Shown here piece by piece: positions 23,228-29,521 of a stretch of 32,038 nucleotides of DNA; positions within the stretch are counted from its first letter, which is position 1; the number at the start of each line of letters is the position of its first letter. The notes beneath the pieces were generated by a model. That model searched no databases and was not told where the DNA came from. It worked only from the letters and a program-made list of their open reading frames with translations. Both the position numbers and the translations under genes were made by a program. The stretch is from an uncultured Eubacteriales bacterium (GTDB lineage: Bacteria > Bacillota > Clostridia > Christensenellales > Aristaeellaceae). The stretch spans positions 1 to 32,038 of the forward strand of contig CADCHI010000037.1 of the NCBI GenBank assembly GCA_902801165.1. The letters are read 5' to 3'.

Positions 23228-24259
23228 TTATAGCTTGATGCCCTTCAGCACGTTCCAGCCCATCTGCACGAACTGGTCCAGCGTGCGGTTGCAGGAGCCG
23301 AAGGTGATGAACTCGTTGATCTTCATGCCGTCGGGGTCATAGCCCTTGATGAACTCGGGCATCTCGCTGAGGCGCTCGATGACAGCGGGGTCCACGGGGT
23401 CATTGATCTTCTCGACGAACTCGGTGTTGTCCTGGAGCTTGGCGGCAATGCCGGGGGCGATGGACATGACCATGTCCGCGCCGGCCAGGTCGCTGATGTG
23501 ATAGCCGCCGCGGCAGCCCGCGGGCATCAGCACGCAGTCGTAGCCCTTCTCCTTGAAGATGCCGTAGGCCCGCTTGATGGCGGCGGTGCCGGCACAGATG
23601 ACGTCGGACTCGGTGGCGCTGACGCGGGTGTCGTTCATGACGTCGCGCAGGTAGTCGTCCAGGCGGCCCACCATCAAAACGGCGATGCCGATGCCGGGCT
23701 TGATGCCCTTGGCGATGGCCTTTTCGCGGCCGCGCTGGTAGGCCTCGGCCATGGCCAGCACCTGGGGCACGGTGAAGCTGACGGTGGCGGCGGTGTTCAG
23801 GCCCTCCGCCGCGCAGGCTTCGATGGCCTCGAGGCCGCCGTGGGTGGCGGGGAACTTGATGACGATGTTTTCAGCCATGGAGGCATAGTGCTTCGCGGTG
23901 GCGATCATGCCCTCGGTGTCGCCGGGGCGGCAGGGATTGGTCTGCGCGCAGACATAGCCGGCGTAGGGCGCGGTGCCGTAGAGCCTGCCCAGCTTGTTTT
24001 TGGCCAGCCAGCCCGTGACCTGGGCGATCCACTCCTCCGCGCGGGCGTCGCCCTGCACGTCGTCCGACACCCCGGGCAGCACGCTGCGCCAGAAATCCGG
24101 CTGGGCCTTCAGCGTCGCGCCGATCAAAAAGGGATTCGTGGTCATGCCGACGGCGCCGTTCGCCATCGCGACGTCCAGCTCCTCAACAATCGCGCTGTCG
24201 TGCCAGTAGACGGAGGGCGTCTTGGACGAGAGCCACTGCAAATACTTGTTTTCAGCCAT
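23228..24259 (-). CDS. tal: transaldolase family protein
   Basis: A 343-residue class I aldolase-fold enzyme and first gene of the cassette. Transaldolase moves a dihydroxyacetone unit between sugar phosphates through a lysine Schiff base. Visible landmarks are Asp21 in HDSAIVEE, MTTNP at 39-43, the Schiff-base Lys135 in AENIVIKFPAT, LNTAATVSF at 154-162, and a C-terminal GRGGYH-like GCRGGYH at 248-254. It is longer than the small TalC/FSA type (about 215) and nearer to TalB-type length. The start at 24259 is preferred since AAAGGG lies 9 bases upstream of it but abuts the alternative ATG. Placed first, ahead of an importer, it is clearly part of the catabolic unit. Fructose-6-phosphate is the usual donor; a modified sugar acid or a sulfosugar phosphate donor would be a novelty. 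Confidence 0.88.
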   Translation of the reverse strand: MAENKYLQWLSSKTPSVYWHDSAIVEELDVAMANGAVGMTTNPFLIGATLKAQPDFWRSVLPGVSDDVQGDARAEEWIAQVTGWLAKNKLGRLYGTAPYAGYVCAQTNPCRPGDTEGMIATAKHYASMAENIVIKFPATHGGLEAIEACAAEGLNTAATVSFTVPQVLAMAEAYQRGREKAIAKGIKPGIGIAVLMVGRLDDYLRDVMNDTRVSATESDVICAGTAAIKRAYGIFKEKGYDCVLMPAGCRGGYHISDLAGADMVMSIAPGIAAKLQDNTEFVEKINDPVDPAVIERLSEMPEFIKGYDPDGMKINEFITFGSCNRTLDQFVQMGWNVLKGIKL

Positions 24260-24316
24260 GGTGACCATCCCTTTCGATAGTTTCATTTGTTTTCTCAGCC
24301 CCGGCCCTTTCGTTAA

Positions 24317-24330
24317 ACCGGTATACCGGT
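24317..24330. promoter_or_regulatory. probable GntR (FCD) operator, perfect 14-bp palindrome
   Basis: accggtataccggt is a perfect palindrome lying at about +11 to +24 of the cassette transcript, where a bound repressor would block elongation or promoter clearance. Its GGTATACC core resembles operators of FCD-type GntR regulators such as UxuR/ExuR, and the gene for one such regulator is divergent, 239 bp away. Confidence 0.8.
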
Positions 24331-24347
24331 GTGCTGAATTTATAATT

Positions 24348-24376
24348 AGTATATTACATCCGCGTTAGAATGTCAA
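24348..24376 (-). promoter_or_regulatory. sigma-A promoter of the twelve-gene cassette
   Basis: Minus-strand TTGACA (24376-24371, perfect) and TATACT (24353-24348, one mismatch) are separated by exactly 17 bases. Transcription would start near 24341, giving a leader of about 80 bases that contains the palindromic operator. A near-consensus promoter with a downstream operator fits tight repression and strong induction. Confidence 0.88.
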
Positions 24377-24389
24377 GTGTGCGACCCTA

Positions 24390-24410
24390 TTCGGTAAATT
24401 ATTTAACGAA
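24390..24410. promoter_or_regulatory. second palindrome upstream of the cassette promoter
   Basis: ttcggtaaat-t-atttaacgaa pairs 9 of 10 positions around one central base and lies at about -49 to -69 relative to the cassette start. It could be an activator site, a second repressor site for looping, or an operator for the divergent regulator gene. A further wide inverted repeat, atccatttg (24417-24425) and its complement (24463-24471), lies in the same gap. No gene is seen in 24260-24568. Confidence 0.55.
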
Positions 24411-24511
24411 CCGACCATCCATTTGCGATTAATCTTTATGCATTTGGCTGCAATTGTTGTCCCAAATGGATTTATTTCCGGATTTTATATCTCATTTTTG
24501 CCCTTGCTCCC

Positions 24512-24540
24512 TTGAAGCGGTCCTCAATTGATGCTATAAT
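24512..24540 (+). promoter_or_regulatory. sigma-A promoter of the gntR-type regulator
   Basis: TTGAAG (24512-24517) and a perfect TATAAT (24535-24540) are spaced by 17 bases. Start of transcription near 24547 is about 22 bases before the regulator ATG. Because the promoter lies inside the longer reading frame that would begin at 24512, it fixes the regulator start at 24569. Confidence 0.83.
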
Positions 24541-24568
24541 AACTGACATAATTGAGCAGAGGTGCCCT

Positions 24569-25258
24569 ATGTCCGAATACAAAACCCTGAATACCATCGC
24601 CTACGAGCACATCCGGCGGATGATTTACGACGGCGAGCTGGCGTTCAACAGGATCTACAGCGAGACCAAGCTGGCGGCCCAGCTGTCCATCTCGCGCACA
24701 CCGGTCCGGGACGCGCTGAACCGGCTGGCGCAGGAGCGCTACATCGACATCCTGCCCAACCGGGGTTTCATGCTGCACTCCCCCACCCAAGCGGACATCA
24801 TCGAGGCCTACCACGTGCGCATGATGATCGAAGGCTACTGCGCGGAGATCATCGCCCGCCACTATCCGGACGCCAAGTCCAGGGCCGTGATTGACCGCAT
24901 GGAGGACGCCCTGGTGCAGCAGCAGCGCCTGCTCAAGGACGACAGCGCCTACAGCATCAGCCAGTTCTGGCTGGACGACCTCTGCTTCCACAAGGCGCTG
25001 CTGGAGTACATGAACATCTCCTCGCTGTTCGTCCAGTACGAGAGCTTCATGCACATCTTCATGCCCCATCACCTGATCGAGGATTCCGACGCCCACAAGC
25101 GGCAGCCCCGGGCCCTGGACCGGCACCGCAGTACTCTGGTGGAGCACGCCGAGATCACCGAAGCCCTGAAGAGCCGCGACGTCAACCGGGTGCGCGCCGC
25201 CATTCGGGCCCACCTGGATTCCAGCCTCCGGGCGCTGTACGTGCCCGTGGAGGAATGA
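24569..25258 (+). CDS. GntR-family transcriptional regulator, FCD (FadR) subfamily
   Basis: A 229-residue DNA-binding regulator, probably the repressor of the divergent cassette. Residues 8-70 form the winged helix-turn-helix with the family pattern SETKLAAQLSISRTPVRDAL at 31-50 and the wing ILPNRGF. Residues 75-225 are the all-helical FCD ligand domain; the likely metal/ligand residues are an Asp near 136-137, His141, His193 and His215. FCD regulators typically sense sugar acids or organic acids, matching the importer type. AGAGG lies 6 bases before the ATG. The stop codon overlaps an ATG of the next frame, and the YcxB-like gene follows with its own strong site 14 bases on, so they are co-transcribed. 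Confidence 0.93.
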   Translation: MSEYKTLNTIAYEHIRRMIYDGELAFNRIYSETKLAAQLSISRTPVRDALNRLAQERYIDILPNRGFMLHSPTQADIIEAYHVRMMIEGYCAEIIARHYPDAKSRAVIDRMEDALVQQQRLLKDDSAYSISQFWLDDLCFHKALLEYMNISSLFVQYESFMHIFMPHHLIEDSDAHKRQPRALDRHRSTLVEHAEITEALKSRDVNRVRAAIRAHLDSSLRALYVPVEE

Positions 25259-25272
25259 TACTGGGAGGAGCT

Positions 25273-25806
25273 ATGGCCAAGCAAATCACCGTTCACGTGC
25301 GGCTGGATGCGAAGTCCTTCCGCCGCTACTGCGCCTTTGACACCTTCCGACGCCAGCGCCGCTGGTACGCGCCGGTGCTGATCGCCATGCTGCTCATCAC
25401 CGTGTCGCTGTCGGGCCTGCTGGGCGTGGTGCCCCTGTCCGAATCCGCCTCCGGCGTGCTGATGGGGCTGGGCATCGCGGTGCCGCTGGTGGTGTTCGGG
25501 CTGTACTTCATCCAGATCGAGGCCCAGGTCGCCAGCCAGGGGCTCAAGAGCGCCCCGGCGGTCTACTCGCTGGCGCTGGGCACCGAGGGCGTCAAGGTCA
25601 CCAACGACCAGAAGAAGGAGCCCGCCGTGGAGCTGGACTGGGCCCAGCTCTGGGGCGCGTTCCGCCGCCCGGACGCCATCTACCTCTATGTGAACCCCCA
25701 GCGGGCCTTCATCCTTCCCGACGGCCAGGCCAGCGCCTCCCCCGACGAGCTGTGGCGCTTCCTGCAAAAGCGCCTGGGCCCGGAGAAGTGCGTCGCCCGA
25801 CGATAA
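25273..25806 (+). CDS. YcxB-like membrane protein
   Basis: A 177-residue protein with two hydrophobic segments (about 33-53 and 61-82) and a C-terminal soluble domain whose YLYVNPQRAFILPDGQ stretch (137-152) is the hallmark of the YcxB-like family. Function of the family is unknown; the fold suggests a PH-like domain attached to the membrane. The start at 25273 has GGAGGAG directly upstream; an earlier ATG at 25255 overlapping the regulator stop has no comparable site. Lying between the regulator and the GH140-like gene, it may be carried along for co-expression only. Confidence 0.82.
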   Translation: MAKQITVHVRLDAKSFRRYCAFDTFRRQRRWYAPVLIAMLLITVSLSGLLGVVPLSESASGVLMGLGIAVPLVVFGLYFIQIEAQVASQGLKSAPAVYSLALGTEGVKVTNDQKKEPAVELDWAQLWGAFRRPDAIYLYVNPQRAFILPDGQASASPDELWRFLQKRLGPEKCVARR

Positions 25807-25826
25807 AATCTGACAGGAGGCAACCC

Positions 25827-27098
25827 ATGCTGACCATAAACGAACGCAAGCGCGGCTTTCTGAGGGACGGAAAGCCCTTTTTTTGGCTCGGCGACACCGC
25901 CTGGCTGCTGTTCAAGAACCTCACCGACGCGGAGATCGAGACCTACCTGCGAAACCGGGCCATGAAGGGCTTCACCGTGATCCAGGCGACGCTGGTCCAC
26001 CAGAATAACTACGCCTCGCCCGACGGCGCGAAGGCACTGATCGACGACGACTTCGGCAGGCCGGACGCCGCGTCTGAATACTGGAACCACGTGGAGCGGG
26101 CCGTGAGGATCGCCGAACGGCTCGGGCTGGTGATGGCCCTGCTCCCGGCCTGGGGATGCTTCGCGAAGGACGGCAGCCTGAACCCGGGCAACGCGCCCGT
26201 GTACGCCAAGTTCCTGGCGGACCGCTTCGGCGATTTTGAGAACGTGCTGTGGCTCCTGGGCGGCGACGTGCGGGGCAGCGACGCGCCGGAGACCTTCGCC
26301 GCACTGGGCCGCGCCCTGCGCAAGCATGCCCCCGACCAGCTGATCGGCTTCCATCCCTTCGGACGGTGCTCCTCCACCCAGTGGTTCGCCGGGGCGGGCT
26401 GGCTGGACTTCCACATGTTCCAGTCCGGCCACCGGGACCGCACCCAGCGTACCCTCGGAGCCTGGGACGACAACGGCGTCAGCGACGAGGAGTGGATGGC
26501 CGAGGAGAGCTACCGCTATGTGTTCCGGGACTTCACCCGGGACGACAAGCCCACCCTGGACGGCGAGCCCTCCTATGAGGAGATCCCCCACGGGCTGCAC
26601 GATCCCAGCAAGCCCTACTGGACCGACCGGGAGGTCCGCCGCTACGCCTGGTGGTGCCTGCTGGCCGGCGGCGCGGGCTTCACCTACGGCCACAACGCCA
26701 TCATGCAGTTCTGGGACGGCGCCTCCGAGGGCTCCTTCGGCGTGCGGCAGCGCTGGGACGTGGCGCTGCACTCCCCCGGCTCCTTCCAGATGCGGCACCT
26801 GCGGACGCTGATGGAGCGGGTGGAATGGCAGCAGGGCCGGAACGCCCAGGAGCTGCTCGCGGACGACTCCGGCACCGAGGACGACCGGAACCTGTGCTTC
26901 CTGACCCCCAGGGCGGCGGTGATCTATACCTTTACCGGCAAGCCCTTCGGCGTCAGGCTGGACGCGCTGCCCTTCAAGCCCCAAGCGTTCTGGTATCACC
27001 CCAAGCTCGGCGGATTCAGCCCGTTCCTGCTGCCGAAGGACGGCCTGTTCACCCCGCCCAGCCGGGAGGACTGGGTGCTGGTGCTGGGGGATGCCTGA
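25827..27098 (+). CDS. GH140/DUF4038 glycosidase, apiosidase-like
   Basis: A TIM-barrel glycosidase of 423 residues. Signatures are the DUF4038 opening GKPFFWLGDTAWLLF (15-29), the acid/base candidate Asp147 in VLWLLGGDVRG, HPFGR at 176-180, and the nucleophile candidate Glu247 in LDGEPSYE. AWWCLLAGGAGFTYGHNAI at 274-292 is also characteristic. The one function known to me in family GH140 is release of D-apiose from rhamnogalacturonan II by a Bacteroides enzyme; many relatives are uncharacterised, so apiosidase is a hypothesis. It lacks a signal peptide and would act on imported fragments. The C-terminal region from about 340 is a beta domain. AGGAGG lies 7 bases before the ATG. It is the third gene with the regulator and the YcxB-like gene, 20 bases after the latter. 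Confidence 0.8.
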   Translation: MLTINERKRGFLRDGKPFFWLGDTAWLLFKNLTDAEIETYLRNRAMKGFTVIQATLVHQNNYASPDGAKALIDDDFGRPDAASEYWNHVERAVRIAERLGLVMALLPAWGCFAKDGSLNPGNAPVYAKFLADRFGDFENVLWLLGGDVRGSDAPETFAALGRALRKHAPDQLIGFHPFGRCSSTQWFAGAGWLDFHMFQSGHRDRTQRTLGAWDDNGVSDEEWMAEESYRYVFRDFTRDDKPTLDGEPSYEEIPHGLHDPSKPYWTDREVRRYAWWCLLAGGAGFTYGHNAIMQFWDGASEGSFGVRQRWDVALHSPGSFQMRHLRTLMERVEWQQGRNAQELLADDSGTEDDRNLCFLTPRAAVIYTFTGKPFGVRLDALPFKPQAFWYHPKLGGFSPFLLPKDGLFTPPSREDWVLVLGDA

Positions 27099-27122
27099 GT
27101 TGTAGAGGGAACAGGCAACAGG

Positions 27123-27203
27123 CATCGAGTGCCCGGAAAACAGCCCGATGAATCAGGGAAAAGGGACATCGAGCGCCCGGAAAACAGCCCGGTGGGCTGT
27201 TTT
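27123..27203 (+). terminator. direct repeat and intrinsic terminator after the GH140-like gene
   Basis: A 28-base unit beginning catcgag, with core gcccggaaaacagccc, occurs at 27123-27150 and again at 27167-27194 (44-base period, two differences). In the second copy the core extends into aaaacagccc-ggt-gggctgtttt (27181-27203), a 10-bp hairpin with terminal T-run that should terminate the GH140 transcript and, read in reverse, also works on the other strand. Confidence 0.75.
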
Positions 27204-27331
27204 CAGCGAGATGGGGCCGGCAGGCTCTATGAAAAGGGAAAAGGAATTGCCGCTGCCGCGACCATTTATTGACAAATGATTGTCGACGTGTTCCTTCTGA
27301 ACCTGCCGACCCGGAAAACGTTTCGTTTTCC

Positions 27332-27498
27332 TAGAGTCTGTTTCTAAATTCGGCGAAATGCATTTTCGGCGTCCTGAGCTGCATTTCAGCGTTGATTTCC
27401 CTTGACTTAGCCCCACTAAGCCTGCGGGGGGAAATCGCCTTGAAATGCAGCCCAATCCGCTCGAAACTGTACATGCCTCATTTTAGAAACGCACTCTA
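27332..27498. mobile_element. MITE, 167 bp, TA-flanked long hairpin
   Basis: Terminal inverted repeats agagtctgtttctaaa (27333-27348) and tttagaaacgcactct (27482-27497) match at 14 of 16 positions. A TA dinucleotide precedes the left end and follows the right end. Subterminal arms are also complementary: gctgcatttcagcgttgatttc versus the reverse of gaaatcgccttgaaatgcagc. The centre is a small cttag/ctaag hairpin, so the whole element folds on itself. No coding sequence is inside. TA flanks and this size suggest mobilisation by an IS630/mariner-type transposase in trans. Confidence 0.8.
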
Positions 27499-27517
27499 AT
27501 CATGTACAATTCCAACG

Positions 27518-27554
27518 CATCCGCCTGCCCCATGATCTGCGGGGCAGGCGGATG
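27518..27554. repeat. perfect 14-bp hairpin
   Basis: catccgcctgcccc (27518-27531) and its exact complement (27541-27554) flank a 9-base loop. No U-tract follows on the plus strand. The surrounding gap 27099-27669 contains no gene; it holds the terminators, the direct repeat, the MITE and this hairpin. Confidence 0.6.
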
Positions 27555-27587
27555 GTGTCGATGTAAGGGCATTATAGAAATGAAAGG

Positions 27588-27638
27588 CCCGACCTGGAGC
27601 GCTTGAATCAGTGGCGCTCCAGGTCGGGTTTGTTTTTT
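27588..27638. terminator. strong intrinsic terminator, probably bidirectional
   Basis: Perfect 15-bp arms cccgacctggagcgc (27588-27602) and complement (27614-27628) have an 11-base loop and are followed on the plus strand by tttgtttttt. On the minus strand, where the ABC permease gene ends at 27670, the hairpin is followed by cctttcatttct. It closes the ABC operon and blocks read-through from the GH140 side. Confidence 0.85.
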
Positions 27639-27669
27639 GCGGCAGCGATTGCCAGCGGAGGCACTCCGC

Positions 27670-28509
27670 TTAGCCTTTTACTGCGCCGGCGGTGACGCCG
27701 TCCATCAGGTACCGGTTGAAGAACAGGAACAGCAGGAACACCGGGATCAGCGACAGCGAGGACATGGCGAACATCGGGCCGAAGTTCGTGCCCTGGGCGT
27801 CCGCGAAGCCCTTGATGGCCAGGGAGACCGTGTACAGGGCGGGCTTGGACAGGTAGAGCAGCGGGCCCATGTAGTCGTCCCAGATCCAGTAGAAGGAAAT
27901 GACGATGGTGGTGATGATGCTCGGCCCCAGCAGCGGCAGTATGATCCGGCTGAAGATGGAATACTTGTTGCAGCCGTCGATCATGGCCGCCTCGTCCAGC
28001 TCCTTGGGCAGGCCGCGGATGAACTGCATCATCATGTAGATGAAGAAGGGCCAGCCCAGATACTTGGGCAGGATCAGCGGCACGAAGGTGCCCACCAGGC
28101 CCAGGCGGTTCCAGATGATGTACTGGGGAATCATCAGCACCTGGCCCGGCAGCAGCATGGTCATGATCATGGCGGTGAACCAGAACTTGCGCCCCTTGAA
28201 GTTCACGCGGGCCAGCGCGTAGGCCACCATGGCGGAGGAGATCACCGTGCCCAGCGTGCCCAGGCAGGAGACGATGATGGAATTCCTGAAATAGGTGGCG
28301 AAGGTCAGGCTGCCGCTGCCCTGCCAGCCGTTGGGGTAGTTTTCAAACACCCATACGCTGGGCAGGAAGGGGGCCTTGTTGCCGAGGATCTCGCTCTTCA
28401 GCTTGAAGGACGAGAGGATCATCCACAGCACCGGATAGATCATCAAAAGCCCGAAGGCGACGACGAACACGTGGTAGACCACATTGAGGATTGCTCTCTT
28501 TCTCTGCAC
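27670..28509 (-). CDS. carbohydrate ABC transporter permease, MalG/CUT1 type
   Basis: A 279-residue integral membrane subunit with six hydrophobic segments. It has the CUT1 EAA loop ELDEAAMIDGCNKYSIFSRIILP-type stretch (about residues 166-188), where the ATPase docks, and the usual MalG-like ending with a short C-terminus after FFNRYLMDGVTAGAVKG. It forms the pore with the upstream permease. The start codon is GTG at 28509, with GAGGTG 7 bases upstream; the gene lies 11 bp after the first permease. No ATPase gene is adjacent, as usual for Firmicutes CUT1 systems served by a shared MsmX-type ATPase. Confidence 0.95.
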   Translation of the reverse strand: MQRKRAILNVVYHVFVVAFGLLMIYPVLWMILSSFKLKSEILGNKAPFLPSVWVFENYPNGWQGSGSLTFATYFRNSIIVSCLGTLGTVISSAMVAYALARVNFKGRKFWFTAMIMTMLLPGQVLMIPQYIIWNRLGLVGTFVPLILPKYLGWPFFIYMMMQFIRGLPKELDEAAMIDGCNKYSIFSRIILPLLGPSIITTIVISFYWIWDDYMGPLLYLSKPALYTVSLAIKGFADAQGTNFGPMFAMSSLSLIPVFLLFLFFNRYLMDGVTAGAVKG

Positions 28510-28520
28510 GCGTCGTCACC

Positions 28521-29423
28521 TCAGCTTTCGTAGAACGTCCAGTGGGACGAGGTCTTGAAGATGATGCCCGTGATGGCCGCCATGATCAGCAGCATCACCC
28601 AGCTCTGGGCGCAGGCATAGCCCATGTGCTGGAAGGCGAAGCCCTCCTTGAAGATGTTCAGGGCGATGTAGTTGGTGGCGTAGTTCGGGCCGCCGTCGGT
28701 GATGATCTGCGCCTGGGTGAAGGTCATGAAGCCGGAAATCAGCTGCATGATCAGGTTGAACAGTATGATCGGCGAGAGGATGGGCAGCGTGATGGAGAAG
28801 AACCGCTTCACCGCGCCCGCGCCGTCGATCTCCGCCGCCTCATAGTACTCCTTGGAGATCTGCTTGAGGCCGGAGGCGAAGATCAGCATCGACGAGCCGA
28901 ACTGCCAGGCGTTGCACAACACCAGCGGCACGAAGGCCCAGGTGGTGGAGCCGAAGAAGTTAAAGCCCGTGGCGCCCAGCGACTTGATCAGGCTGACCAC
29001 GGGACCGCGGCTGCCGAAGAGCTGCTTCCACACCAGGGCCACCGCCACGGAGCCGCCGATCAGCGACGGGATATAATACACCGCGCGATAGAAGCCCTGC
29101 ATGCGGGTGGGCTTGGTGAGCAGCATGGCCACAAACAGCGCGAAGACCAGCTTCAGCGGCACGCCGATGATCACATACTGTATCGTCACCAGCAGCGAGT
29201 GGCCAAAGGTGGAATCCCGCAGCAGATTGGCGAAATTCTGCACCCCGATCCACTCCGGCACGGCGGCGATCTTGTAGTTGCAGAAGGAATAATACAGGGA
29301 CAGCGCCATCGGGATCAGCGTCAGGCAGAGGAAGCTGATGATGAACGGCGCGGCGAAGATGTAGCCGACGACGTTGTCCTTGTACAGAAAACCGGTCTTG
29401 CCGGACCGCTTTTCGGCTTGCAT
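28521..29423 (-). CDS. carbohydrate ABC transporter permease, MalF/CUT1 type
   Basis: A 300-residue permease with six transmembrane segments. The first hydrophobic helix is near 18-42 (GYIFAAPFIISF), and the EAA loop is EYYEAAEIDGAGAVKRFF near 204-221. A periplasm-facing loop with PEWIGVQNFANLL near 57-69 is typical of the MalF/UgpA side. It pairs with the downstream permease. GGGAGGG lies 7 bases upstream of the ATG. It is 98 bp after the binding-protein gene, and a perfect hairpin in that gap probably tunes expression. Confidence 0.95.
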   Translation of the reverse strand: MQAEKRSGKTGFLYKDNVVGYIFAAPFIISFLCLTLIPMALSLYYSFCNYKIAAVPEWIGVQNFANLLRDSTFGHSLLVTIQYVIIGVPLKLVFALFVAMLLTKPTRMQGFYRAVYYIPSLIGGSVAVALVWKQLFGSRGPVVSLIKSLGATGFNFFGSTTWAFVPLVLCNAWQFGSSMLIFASGLKQISKEYYEAAEIDGAGAVKRFFSITLPILSPIILFNLIMQLISGFMTFTQAQIITDGGPNYATNYIALNIFKEGFAFQHMGYACAQSWVMLLIMAAITGIIFKTSSHWTFYES

Positions 29424-29446
29424 CGCATACCCTCCCTTTGAAATAG

Positions 29447-29479
29447 CGGGCGCCCTGAAACGACGTTTCAGGGCGCCCG
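29447..29479 (-). terminator. attenuator hairpin between ABC binding-protein and permease genes
   Basis: Perfect 16-bp arms (cgggcgccctgaaacg and complement) surround one central base. On the minus strand it is followed by ctatttc. Such hairpins between a binding-protein gene and its permeases protect the upstream message and lower downstream expression, giving excess receptor. Confidence 0.8.
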
Positions 29480-29521
29480 GCGGTCGTTTATTCAGGAAGC
29501 TTCAAGCGTGGCTTGCGAAGA

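Noticed and set aside
5984-24259. Sulfoquinovose catabolism (GH31 + GarR-type reductase + PfkB kinase + transaldolase or transketolase)
   Set aside because: The GH31 nucleophile region (CDSTEP) is not of the sulfoquinovosidase type. No sulfoquinovose isomerase or sulfonate exporter is present, and GH31 is outside the cassette. The gene folds overlap but the set does not.
27099-27669. Small gene in the gap between the GH140-like gene and the ABC operon
   Set aside because: The open frame at 27153-27455 on the minus strand crosses the terminator and half of the MITE and has no supporting signals.
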